From the NCBI GenBank assembly GCA_003567575.1, contig PWZG01000522.1, positions 1 through 23,639 of the forward strand: a DNA stretch of 23,639 bases. The letters are read 5' to 3'. Positions 8,501 through 16,035 of the stretch are shown here, piece after piece; the stretch's first letter is position 1; each line of letters starts with the position of its first letter. The notes under the pieces were generated by a model. It saw only the letters and a list, made by a program, of their open reading frames with translations. It ran no database searches and was not told where the DNA came from. A program made the translations under genes and the position numbers. Source of the DNA: PVC group bacterium (GTDB lineage Bacteria; Verrucomicrobiota; Kiritimatiellia; CAIKKV01; PXCX01).

Positions 8501-11075
8501 TAGCGCTCCGCCGGGCGGCAACGCTTTGCCGGACGAATGAACCGGCCAGGTATCCGGCCAGTTTCAAGCGTTGCGCTTCGCCGCCGCTGAGTGTCGGGAC
8601 GGGTTGTCCCAAGCGTAAATAGCCCAGCCCGACCTTGCGCAACGGCGCCAATGCGACGCCGATCTCGGGTCGGTCGGCGAAGAAAACGGTCGCTTCGTCG
8701 GCGCTCATATCCAACACATCGGCGATCGACCGGCCGACAGCCGGTTGTCCGGCCGCCGTCGCGGCGGCGGCGGGCGTCATGCTGACATCCAGAATATCGG
8801 CGCGATAACGGCGACCATTGCATTCGGAACAGCGCATGTAGACATCGCTAAGGAATTGCATTTCGACGCGTTCGAAGCCGCGTCCTTCGCATTCCGGACA
8901 ACGGCCGGCGCGGGAATTGAAGCTGAAGGTACCGGCGTTATATCCGCGGGCTACGGCCGTCGGCGCGGCAGCGAAAGCCTTGCGGATAACATCGAACGCG
9001 CCGACATAAATCACCGGATTGGAACGTGTCGTTTTCCCGATCGTCGATTGATCGACCATGACCACATCTGAAATCCTGTCATGCCCGCTGATCCGTTCAT
9101 GGCGTCCCGGTGTATCGACCGGCCGGTGTTGCAACCGGCGTAATCCGTAATAGAGGATATCGCGCATTAACGTACTCTTCCCGCTGCCGCTGACCCCGGT
9201 CAGGCAGACCAGCCGTCGCAAAGGAATGGAAACATCGATGCCCTTGAGATTATGCTCGGCGGCGCCCCGGATAACCAGCGTTGCGGCCGGCGCCGCTGTC
9301 TCCGGCAATGCCTGGGCGCCGGTGACGGCGCCGGCGTGTCGCCGGATGGTCTCGCGGCCGGAAAGGTAACGGGCGGTAAGGGAGTGGCGGTTTCGCTGTA
9401 ACATGCGCGGCGTATCAAAGCACACGATCTCGCCGCCCTTCTCGCCGGGACCGGGCCCGAGATCGAGGACGCGATCGGCGGCCCGAATCACATCCGGGTC
9501 GTGTTCCACCACTACCAGACTGTTGCCCGCATCGCGCAACCGGTGCAGGATGGCGATCAGGCGCCGGATATCGCGTGGATGCAGTCCGATACTGGGTTCA
9601 TCGAGTACGAACAACGTATTGACCAGGGCAGCGCCGAGCGCGGTCGTCAAATTGATCCGCTGCACTTCGCCGCCGCTGAGCGTACGCGACTGGCGATCGA
9701 GCGCGAGATAACCGAGACCGACATCCACCAGGTAATCAAGCCGGTTTCGGATTTCACTCATCAAAATCGCGGTTGCCTCGTCGGCGCCGGCCGGTTGCAT
9801 ATCGCGGAAAAAAGCGCGACAATCCGTAACCGGCAACAACATCAAATCGTGGATCGAAAGGCGTTCGTTGCCGAGGCGCCACATCAAGGCTTCGGGTTTA
9901 AGACGCGCGCCGTGACAGGCCGGGCACGGACTATAGGCGCGATAGCGCGACAGCAGCACCCGGATATGCATACGGTAACTCTTGGATTCCAGCCAATCGA
10001 AAAAACGGCGTATCCCGTACCATTTCCCGTCGTCCCACTCGCCTTCCCCTTCAATCACCCATTGGCGCGCCGCATCGGGTAATGCATGCCACGGAATATC
10101 GGCCGGAATACCGCGGCGGCGCGCGAATCGCAGCAGGTCGTCCTGGCATTCACGATACGAATCGCTCTGCCAGGGTTTGACGGCGCCTTCAGCCAACGTG
10201 CGGTCGGGACTGGGGATGACCTGTCCCAGATCGAGTCCGATCGTACGACCGAAACCGCGACAGATCTCGCAAGCGCCGACCGGGGCATTGAATGAAAACA
10301 GGTTGGCGGTCGGCTCGCGGAAATCGCGGTTACAATCGGCGCAATGTAGCCCTTGGGAAAACCGTAACTCGGTTGCCAACCGCGCCCAGATCTTGCCGTG
10401 CCCGTGTTTCAATGCCTGTTCGATATCATCGACCAAACGCGAACGGCTTCGTTGCTTCAGAGAGAACCGGTCCAGGGTCACATCCAGTATCTCGCCGGCG
10501 CGACGTTCCACGCGGGTATATCCCTGCCGTCCAAGCCAATCGCGAATTTCGGTCTCGCTGAAATTCGCCGGTACCCGGGTACTGAACCCGATGGCCAGGC
10601 GATCGCGATCCGGTCCGTCACCGGGAGCGCCGGCATCGATCGCGCGGTCAATCGCGTCGGCAATGGTTTGCGGTGTTTCCCGTTGCACGGATTGATTGCA
10701 GTCGGGACAAATCAACACGGCGGCACGGGCAAACAATAATTTCAAGCGGTCATTGATTTCGGTCATCGTGCCGACCGTCGATCGCGAGGTTCGAACGGGA
10801 TTCACCTGATCGACGGCAATAGCCGGCGGAATTCCGTCGATACGGTCGACCCGCGGTTTGTCCATCCGTTCCAAAAACTGGCGGGCATACGGTGAAAAGG
10901 TTTCGACGTAACGTCGCTGGCCTTCGGCGTAGAGCGTATCGAATGCCAACGAAGACTTGCCGGATCCGCTAACGCCGGTTACAACGATAAGTTCGTTGAG
11001 CGGCAAGCGCAAATCCAGATTCTTGAGGTTATGCTGGCAGGCGCCGGTTATCGTGATGGCTGCGCGTTGTGGCAT
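5517..11075 (-). CDS. uvrA: Double-length UvrA: two UvrA units fused in one chain (excinuclease ABC subunit A)
   Basis: 1852 residues, about twice a standard UvrA (about 940). Four GVSGSGK Walker A motifs end at Lys40, 633, 1014 and 1532. Four LSGGE signatures begin near 466, 829, 1368 and 1722, each followed by LDEP Walker B plus GLH. Both halves keep the zinc modules: CADC...CEIC and CPEC...CSEC in the first, CPDC...CPAC and CDAC...CEGC in the second. Both also keep a UvrB-binding-like insertion after a CPDC pair. Family knowledge: UvrA dimers scan for helix distortion and load UvrB; single-chain double UvrAs are known in Chlamydiae. Inference: one chain may replace the dimer. A Lys/Arg/Ala-rich linker joins the halves around 950-990. 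ATG 11075 is chosen because the GACQHNLKNLDL start follows directly; an upstream extension would overlap amrS and is low-complexity Arg-rich. An AAAGGG lies 13 nt upstream. It is 17 nt after amrS, so probably co-transcribed. Confidence 0.95.
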   Translation of the reverse strand: MPQRAAITITGACQHNLKNLDLRLPLNELIVVTGVSGSGKSSLAFDTLYAEGQRRYVETFSPYARQFLERMDKPRVDRIDGIPPAIAVDQVNPVRTSRSTVGTMTEINDRLKLLFARAAVLICPDCNQSVQRETPQTIADAIDRAIDAGAPGDGPDRDRLAIGFSTRVPANFSETEIRDWLGRQGYTRVERRAGEILDVTLDRFSLKQRSRSRLVDDIEQALKHGHGKIWARLATELRFSQGLHCADCNRDFREPTANLFSFNAPVGACEICRGFGRTIGLDLGQVIPSPDRTLAEGAVKPWQSDSYRECQDDLLRFARRRGIPADIPWHALPDAARQWVIEGEGEWDDGKWYGIRRFFDWLESKSYRMHIRVLLSRYRAYSPCPACHGARLKPEALMWRLGNERLSIHDLMLLPVTDCRAFFRDMQPAGADEATAILMSEIRNRLDYLVDVGLGYLALDRQSRTLSGGEVQRINLTTALGAALVNTLFVLDEPSIGLHPRDIRRLIAILHRLRDAGNSLVVVEHDPDVIRAADRVLDLGPGPGEKGGEIVCFDTPRMLQRNRHSLTARYLSGRETIRRHAGAVTGAQALPETAAPAATLVIRGAAEHNLKGIDVSIPLRRLVCLTGVSGSGKSTLMRDILYYGLRRLQHRPVDTPGRHERISGHDRISDVVMVDQSTIGKTTRSNPVIYVGAFDVIRKAFAAAPTAVARGYNAGTFSFNSRAGRCPECEGRGFERVEMQFLSDVYMRCSECNGRRYRADILDVSMTPAAAATAAGQPAVGRSIADVLDMSADEATVFFADRPEIGVALAPLRKVGLGYLRLGQPVPTLSGGEAQRLKLAGYLAGSFVRQSVAARRSANGILFLLDEPTTGLHFSDIAVLLTAFDELLAHGHSVIVIEHQLDVIRNADWIIDLGPEGGAQGGRLVCQGTPAQVAKHPDSHTGRVLREAMQRLEKKASSPSVADRRTVKHARAKRPAAARRIEILHAREHNLKNLSLQIPRDRLTVITGVSGSGKSTVAFDILFAEGQRRYLESLNAYARQFVQPAARPDVDAVRGMPPTIAIEQRTSRGGRKSTVATVTEIHHFLRLLFVKLGQPYCPDCKVPIRARTRDLIADRLQRDFAGKSLTLFAPLVTARKGYYTDLARWAVRQGFDQLLVDGVMTPTDNWPRLQRFHEHNIELPVATGRVGRHAADWLGPALDQALHYGGGALVARGKASGPGSVYSIRRACPDCGRGFRPIDPRLFSYNSKHGWCPACFGTGLRMRGFDADQTGEEIWWNEWWEGVAPVCPVCRGQRLCPEALAIRFRDRSIADYSGMTVVAAHRFFKQLRLRGRDAIIACDVLPEILARLEFLAEVGLSYLALDRSAPTLSGGEARRIRLASQLGSNLRGVCYILDEPTIGLHARDNRMLLDTLVRLRDQGNTVIVVEHDEDTIRRADHVVDLGPGAGRHGGRVVAQGTPLALARNRRSITGQSLRKPMPHPLPRAAVAPAKPSAGKSATLEVIGATLHNLKNINVTIPLGGMVCVTGVSGSGKSTLVRDILYENIRQSLQRPARNRRPREDTRRGCREIRGMENVCRILEVDQKPIGKTPRSCPATYVGFWDAVRRLFAATPEARVRGYTAGRFSFNIRGGRCDACNGQGQRTVEMSFLPNVNVPCEGCNGRRFNPETLAVEYRGRSIADVLALTVEDAIVIFEAQPLVRRPLELLRDVGLEYLTLGQPSPTLSGGEAQRLKLVTELARISENRERGGGSLYMLDEPTIGLHMADVTKLLVVLRRLVTAGNTVIVIEHNLDVIAEADWILDLGPEGGDQGGRLVAKGPPAKVVAMQPKRSHTARLLAEFLARQHAVDTQGINA

Positions 11076-11092
11076 GGAATCGGCGTGCCCTT

Positions 11093-12100
11093 TCAATACC
11101 GTAACGCGGCGGCGGCGCCACAACCGCAACACACAGCGTCGGCAACACCGGTCACGTTGACGCTTCCGTAGCCGCCTTCGCCGCGCCGGACCCAGAGATA
11201 ACCACAACGCGGACACACTGTGTCGCGTCCCGTCTTCGACGCGACGTTGCCCAAATAAACGAACTGCAAATGTTCGGCCGCGGCAGCATACGCCGTCCGC
11301 AATTGGTCCGGTTGCGTCGCCGGCGTTTGCGACCGGTAGCGCGGATGATAGGCGCTGATATGCAACGGCGTTTCCGGTCCCAGGTTCGCGGCAATCCAGT
11401 CCGCCAGCCTGGTAACCTTATCGGCAACCGTTTCGTCTTCAGGTACCAGCAAATGGGTTATTTCCAAGTGGCAGCCGGCCGCACGTGCCAGACGGGTAAA
11501 CTGCAATACCGGTTCCAGCCGTCCGTGACAACGGCGCCGGTAAAAATCGTCATCCATACTCTTGATATCCACGTTCAAAGCATCCGTCAGCGCCAGTAAC
11601 GCTTCCGCCGGTTCCGTTTCAATAAAACCATTGGTCACCAGCACATTGCGGAATCCATGCTCGCGCATTAACCTCGAACAATCGCGTACAAACTCGTAAT
11701 TCACGAGCGGTTCATTATATGTATAGGCAACCTGTTGTACGCGGGCACGCCGTACGGCAGCCAACACCGCCTCCGGTTGCGCCCGTTCGCCGCGATCGTC
11801 AAGCGATTGGGAAATGGACCAGTTCTGGCAGAAATCACAGGCGAAATTACATCCCCAACCGCCGACGCTCAGGATATTGTCGCCGGGATAATAATGATAA
11901 AGCGGTTTCTTCTCGACGGGATCGATTTGCAGCGACGATATACGGCCATAGGAAAGCGCCTTCAGCTCGCCGTCGCGGACACACCGCACATGACAGCGCC
12001 CGCACTGTCCCTCGCGTATAAGGCAATGATGCGGACACAATCCACAGCGAATGCCGCCGCTATCGGATTGCTGGTATTCGGCGATTGGATCAACCGTCAT
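11093..12100 (-). CDS. amrS: AmrS-like radical SAM enzyme (AmmeMemoRadiSam system)
   Basis: 335 residues. The radical SAM cluster motif CNFACDFC (CX3CX2C) has Cys84, 88 and 91 after a SVGGWG segment. The N-terminal CGLCPHHC...GQCGRC block (Cys19, 22, 26, 33, 36) is typical of AmrS and pyruvate-formate-lyase-activase-like relatives. The C-terminus has a CPRCG and CCGCG pair resembling a zinc ribbon. The family reductively cleaves S-adenosylmethionine to start radical chemistry. Its target is unknown, and AmrS genes are known for linkage to MEMO1 and AMMECR1 homologues, neither of which is in this window. ATG 12100 is chosen because AAAGGA lies 6 nt upstream; a longer open frame to 12271 would cover repeat sequence. 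It is followed after 17 nt by uvrA, so the two likely share the promoter near 12320-12348. Functional linkage to DNA repair is inference only. Confidence 0.88.
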   Translation of the reverse strand: MTVDPIAEYQQSDSGGIRCGLCPHHCLIREGQCGRCHVRCVRDGELKALSYGRISSLQIDPVEKKPLYHYYPGDNILSVGGWGCNFACDFCQNWSISQSLDDRGERAQPEAVLAAVRRARVQQVAYTYNEPLVNYEFVRDCSRLMREHGFRNVLVTNGFIETEPAEALLALTDALNVDIKSMDDDFYRRRCHGRLEPVLQFTRLARAAGCHLEITHLLVPEDETVADKVTRLADWIAANLGPETPLHISAYHPRYRSQTPATQPDQLRTAYAAAAEHLQFVYLGNVASKTGRDTVCPRCGYLWVRRGEGGYGSVNVTGVADAVCCGCGAAAALRY

Positions 12101-12190
12101 TAGACGTCCTTTATCTGTGTTAGCGATGGCGTTGTCATGGAAAACATTGATAATGTCGTTATTAAGCGTCTCATATTTGTCGCACCCTGC

Positions 12191-12246
12191 GCTCGTCCGG
12201 CCGAGGACGGCCGGCTCCATATTTTTCAGACGGCGGTCCCCCGCCG
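12191..12246. repeat. GC-rich dispersed repeat, copy B, with two strong hairpins
   Basis: Related to 1196-1270 (shared segments listed there). It contains hairpin CCGGCCG-AGGA-CGGCCGG (12197-12214) and, partly extending past the end, hairpin ACGGCGG-TCCC-CCGCCGT (12230-12247). It lies in the predicted leader of the minus-strand amrS-uvrA transcript. A five-T run follows the first hairpin on the plus strand, but nothing is transcribed in that direction, so it is not called a terminator. Confidence 0.5.
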
Positions 12247-12302
12247 TTATCAGAGCGCCATGCCGCGACAATTAGCCGTTATCAGAGCGCCATGCCGCGA
12301 CA
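12243..12302. repeat. Perfect 28-bp tandem duplication in the amrS leader
   Basis: Positions 12243-12270 and 12275-12302 are identical over 28 bp (GCCGTTATCAG... to ...GCCGCGACA), separated by ATTA. The first copy begins within the 3' arm of the ACGGCGG/CCGCCGT hairpin. Both copies lie between the predicted promoter and amrS. Perfect identity suggests a recent duplication. Confidence 0.85.
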
Positions 12303-12319
12303 GTGCTGAGATATTCAGT

Positions 12320-12348
12320 ATTATACCAAGCATACCGGGACATTGCAA
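12320..12348 (-). promoter_or_regulatory. Sigma-70-type promoter for amrS-uvrA
   Basis: On the minus strand, TTGCAA (12348-12343), a 17-nt spacer and a perfect TATAAT (12325-12320) are preceded by TG in the extended -10 position (TGGTATAAT). The predicted start is near 12313, giving a leader of about 210 nt before the amrS ATG at 12100. The leader contains the tandem duplication and GC-rich hairpins. No LexA-type operator was recognised. Confidence 0.6.
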
Positions 12349-12421
12349 CCATGGACAAGCGAATTCCCAGGGCAAACGCATCTAATTTTTCAATGATTCC
12401 CCCATACGCCGGCATTTGGTT

Positions 12422-14905
12422 TTACCTTCGTTTACGACGCACTTCCTGAAGCAGGACGGTAAGCAGGTGCATTGCAAGCGGCAGTCCGACGTGATTCATG
12501 TCGATGGAATACGGCGGCGGTTCGGATGTCATCGATTCAACGTCGCGCTCCATGCCGGGGGACTCATCAACGATAGGTTTCGCCAGATGGGCGAGAAATT
12601 CCAACGCGATTCCGAAACGTTCACTCTGCGCCGCGATATCGGCTTCGCATCGGGCTTCATCCGTTTCGCGCGATACCCGGTAAAACGTTGCGCCGGCAAG
12701 ACGTGTCGCATCCCTTAAACCACTCAGCAACCGGTCGGCATCCGCCAAATCGATTTGACGTCGCAACGATTGAAGTATACGGGTTGTATCATCAGGCGGC
12801 AGCGTTCGTTTACGGATGAAAAACCGTAGTACATCGCCCAGATCGTCAAGAGCCGTATCGAGCATCGTACCGGGATGACGGCTCTCGTTTTCGATCATCC
12901 GATAGAAGGTATCCCGATTACCAAACAGATTGGCGGCCGCAACAGCCAATGTCTGGCGCAATATGGGATCCTCGATATGAGGAAGTCGCATCAACAGCGG
13001 GCGAACCGCCGATGGTTCGCCGATTGTTTCCAGCGCTTCAGCGCAAGCGGCGGCCACGATGGCATGCGGCGTGGATTGTACTTGCTGGACCAACGGTCCG
13101 ACGGCCCGCCGATCGCGTAAAGCGCCCAAACTGCTTGCGGCAGCTTGCGCGATCTCGGGAGTGGAATGGTCCAGGAAAGGCAAGACCGCCGGCAGTGCCG
13201 CCGGATCGGCGGCATGCCGCAATGCACGCAAAGCCGGCAGGGTCAGTCCCGTATCCGGACGATTCAAGGCGTCCACCAGCGCGGCTACCGCTTCCCGGTT
13301 CCCTATTCGGCCCAAGGCGGACGCCGCGGCTTCCCGGACGTTGCTGATCGGATTTCGCAATTGTTCGACCAGATCGCTGACCGCCAACGCGATCCGCTGG
13401 CGACCGATGCCGCGGACCGCCCGCGCGCGCGCCCGGCTGGTGGTGGCCGTGTCCATCATCAGGATATTGCCGACCAGCCGTAATGGATTGCCGACAACAA
13501 TACGCGACAACGTGGTTCCTATCGGCAGTTCACCATCCACCGAGCGTAACCGACTGATCAGCGGCAATGCCACGCCCCATGCAATGGCCACATGCATCAA
13601 CGCCAGCAGATGAATGAAACCAAAACGGAATTCGGCGGGATGCATCGGCATGGGAAACCGAACTTCGAACCAGTCGACCAGGAAACCGCCGAGTAACGGA
13701 CCCAGGGACGACCCCAGGCCAACCAATGTCCAATGCACCGCCATGGCCATCGTTCGATCTTCACGCGGCGTCAACACCGACAACGCATTCAATTGACACA
13801 AACCCACGCCGCAATAGAACAAGCTGGCCAGAAAATTCGTGATTGTCAAAATCAGCATGGGTTGTGCGATCGGAACCTTGCCCATCCAGGGCAACGGCAC
13901 CATGACGGTCGTGTTACGCAGGAAAAACCAGGCAAAGGCGAATACCGGCACAATCAACATCATACTGATCAGAAACGAACGCGGCCCTGTGCGTTTGATG
14001 AAAAATCCCCATAGAAGACCGCCTACAATGACCGCCAGCGATGAGCTCAGGTTCAATACCGCCAATTGCGAATAGCTGAAATCTAATTTGCGTGTCAGAA
14101 AAAGAATGGAAAATGATCCGATTAACCCCAGATTAAAATACCAGACGGTCATGCCGGCCGTCAAAAAACTGAAATCACGATTACGAAATGGCGTCACCAT
14201 CCGATGCCACAGCCGTCGTCCGACGGAACACACCACCCGCGGCGGTTCAGGAACCTTCAAATGCGCAACGATATCCAGGCATCCCGCCAGTGCGCCGATG
14301 GCAAAAACAAGGGCAAACCCAAAGAAATGACCGTCCGGTTGCCGCGGATCCGGGAAGATATCCAGCAAATAACCAAACACCACCAGCGTCGGCGTATAAA
14401 CCATCCAGAGCAGACTCTGGCGTGTTCCCCAGAAACGGCTGCGCTGATGTTCGGGGATCAAGTCAGCCATCCAGGCGTGCCAGGTGCTGACCGAAAGCTG
14501 CGCGAAAACGGAGCTGACGGCTACCATTATCAGAATGAGCCGAATCCCGGTTACCCCGGTGAATTGCGGACTGATCACCAGCATAATCGGCGCAAACCAG
14601 ACCACGCGATGAACCATCGACAAGGCCGCCCAAAGCCATTTACGCTGGCGAAACAGCCCGCTTAACAAAGCGCCGGGAACTTGCAGGATCATGGTGAACT
14701 GCTGGATGCTGACCATGAAACCAATCCAAAACGCGTCGGCGTTCAGGCTTTCCATCAGCATGGTCAGCGGCGTTCCCAGAAGCGTTAGCCAGACCATGGC
14801 CAGCATGCCGGCAATGATGTTCCATCTCAGGCCTACCTGAATCTGACGGGGCGAAGGACCCAACGGCGGCGATGCTGTATCATTATGCTCAGCGGATAAA
14901 GTCAT
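12422..14905 (-). CDS. Major facilitator superfamily transporter fused to a C-terminal HEAT-repeat domain
   Basis: 827 residues. Residues about 25-450 carry roughly a dozen hydrophobic segments (for example at 29-50, 97-112, 193-213, 285-303, 310-328, 347-370, 430-450), as expected for an MFS permease. A cytoplasmic R/K-rich loop lies around 220-243. From about 500 to 660 come HEAT/PBS-lyase-like repeats of roughly 30 residues (NVREAAASALGRIGN, PEIAQAAASSLGALRD, HAIVAAACAEALETIG). The final 150 residues have no motif I recognise. MFS proteins exchange small solutes across the inner membrane; the substrate here is unknown. The fusion suggests a partner-binding or regulatory tail, an inference. 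Its ATG overlaps the stop of the preceding glycosyltransferase by 4 nt (ATGA), implying translational coupling. It is the last gene of the GH4-GT-GT-MFS unit, so a glycan, oligosaccharide or precursor are candidate substrates. Confidence 0.8.
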   Translation of the reverse strand: MTLSAEHNDTASPPLGPSPRQIQVGLRWNIIAGMLAMVWLTLLGTPLTMLMESLNADAFWIGFMVSIQQFTMILQVPGALLSGLFRQRKWLWAALSMVHRVVWFAPIMLVISPQFTGVTGIRLILIMVAVSSVFAQLSVSTWHAWMADLIPEHQRSRFWGTRQSLLWMVYTPTLVVFGYLLDIFPDPRQPDGHFFGFALVFAIGALAGCLDIVAHLKVPEPPRVVCSVGRRLWHRMVTPFRNRDFSFLTAGMTVWYFNLGLIGSFSILFLTRKLDFSYSQLAVLNLSSSLAVIVGGLLWGFFIKRTGPRSFLISMMLIVPVFAFAWFFLRNTTVMVPLPWMGKVPIAQPMLILTITNFLASLFYCGVGLCQLNALSVLTPREDRTMAMAVHWTLVGLGSSLGPLLGGFLVDWFEVRFPMPMHPAEFRFGFIHLLALMHVAIAWGVALPLISRLRSVDGELPIGTTLSRIVVGNPLRLVGNILMMDTATTSRARARAVRGIGRQRIALAVSDLVEQLRNPISNVREAAASALGRIGNREAVAALVDALNRPDTGLTLPALRALRHAADPAALPAVLPFLDHSTPEIAQAAASSLGALRDRRAVGPLVQQVQSTPHAIVAAACAEALETIGEPSAVRPLLMRLPHIEDPILRQTLAVAAANLFGNRDTFYRMIENESRHPGTMLDTALDDLGDVLRFFIRKRTLPPDDTTRILQSLRRQIDLADADRLLSGLRDATRLAGATFYRVSRETDEARCEADIAAQSERFGIALEFLAHLAKPIVDESPGMERDVESMTSEPPPYSIDMNHVGLPLAMHLLTVLLQEVRRKRR

Positions 14906-16035
14906 GGCATGACCTTTCGATAGAGCGTTTCGTGTTGTTCGGCGACCGCGCTCGCGGAATAGCGTTTTACATGTGCCAGCCCCCGTTCCGTCATGCAGGC
15001 GCGCCGGCCGGCGTCATTGAGCAGTTCAAGCATGGCCCGACTCCATGCCGTTTGGTTGCCGGGTTCGATGCATACGGCGGCATCCCCGACCGTTTCCGGC
15101 AGGGCGCCGCCGGTTGACACGATAACCGGTGTTCCGCAAGCCATGGCTTCGAGCGGCGGCAAACCGAATCCTTCGTACCAGGATGGCATAAGCAACAGGG
15201 TTGCCAGCCGATAAATAACGCGTAAATCATCGTCGGGCAACGCGCCGAGGCAAGGCACGCGGGATATCAGACCGAGTTCACGGCGGAGTTGTACAAAGCC
15301 TTGCGATTTCCAGGCGAGTTTCCCCACCATCACCAGCGGCGGTGTATCGCGTTCGACCCGGCATAACCGCGCATAGGCATTTAACAAACCTTCCGTATTT
15401 TTCTTGGGTTCGATATTGCCTACATAAAGCATGAATCGCGGCGGCAACCCGTATCGCCGGCGTACGGCGGCGGTGTGAGTATCTGGCGGTGGATCAAAAA
15501 AAAGCGGCGCAACGGCCGGCGCAATGACATGGACCATTGACTCAGGCAACCGGAACCGTTGAACCACGTCGTCGCGCACCGTTGCCGATGGCGTCACAAC
15601 GGCGGCCGCGCGCCGAATGGCGGATGGCATCAAACACCGATAATGCCATGCATTGGCGCGTGCCGCCCATTGCGGAAAACGTAACGCCACAAGATCGTAA
15701 ACCGTCAACACTACCGGCGACGACGCGGCCAGGGGGGCGATATATCCCGGTGCATGCAACAAAGCCGGCGAACGCCGCCGCAACGTCAACGGCAACAGCG
15801 TCTGTTCCCAGACGATACGTAAAAACCGCGAACGAACGGGGAAGCGGATGGTCTCGATGCTGAAACGTTCTCCGGCCAAGTGTGTAAGATCGCTGCCGGG
15901 CGCGTTGTAAACCCGGTATCGCAACCGTCCATGAATGGCGAGCGCCTCCAGCAGACCCCGGATACAACGTTCCACCCCCGATTCCCGGCTACGCCCCAGC
16001 AGGACTGCGTTAATGTCTATAGTGCCTGGATTCAC
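14902..16035 (-). CDS. GT-B glycosyltransferase, family GT4-like
   Basis: 377 residues, normal for the family. The C-terminal nucleotide-sugar domain begins at MLYVGNIEPKKN (202-213) and has the EX7E motif EGFGLPPLE at 288-296, followed by GTPVIVSTGGALPE. The N-terminal acceptor domain has LLGRSRESGVERC near 12-24. These features match retaining GT4 enzymes that transfer mannose, glucose or similar sugars from nucleotide donors to polysaccharide or lipid-linked acceptors at the inner face of the membrane; the sugar is not predictable. The start is GTG at 16035, supported by GAGGA 8 nt upstream. It overlaps the preceding glycosyltransferase by 26 nt, and its TGA overlaps the ATG of the MFS-HEAT gene, so all three are probably translated in sequence. 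Confidence 0.9.
   Translation of the reverse strand: MNPGTIDINAVLLGRSRESGVERCIRGLLEALAIHGRLRYRVYNAPGSDLTHLAGERFSIETIRFPVRSRFLRIVWEQTLLPLTLRRRSPALLHAPGYIAPLAASSPVVLTVYDLVALRFPQWAARANAWHYRCLMPSAIRRAAAVVTPSATVRDDVVQRFRLPESMVHVIAPAVAPLFFDPPPDTHTAAVRRRYGLPPRFMLYVGNIEPKKNTEGLLNAYARLCRVERDTPPLVMVGKLAWKSQGFVQLRRELGLISRVPCLGALPDDDLRVIYRLATLLLMPSWYEGFGLPPLEAMACGTPVIVSTGGALPETVGDAAVCIEPGNQTAWSRAMLELLNDAGRRACMTERGLAHVKRYSASAVAEQHETLYRKVMP

Noticed and set aside
11076..11216. 47-residue N-terminal extension of UvrA
   Set aside because: It is an Arg-rich antisense-like reading overlapping the amrS 3' end; the UvrA family start follows ATG 11075 directly.
12197..12226. Plus-strand terminator (hairpin followed by five T)
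   Set aside because: The T run starts 7 nt after the stem and no plus-strand gene lies upstream for it to terminate; the hairpin is part of a dispersed repeat.
12101..12271. 57-residue N-terminal extension of AmrS
   Set aside because: It covers repeat sequence, while ATG 12100 has AAAGGA at good spacing and precedes the conserved Cys block.
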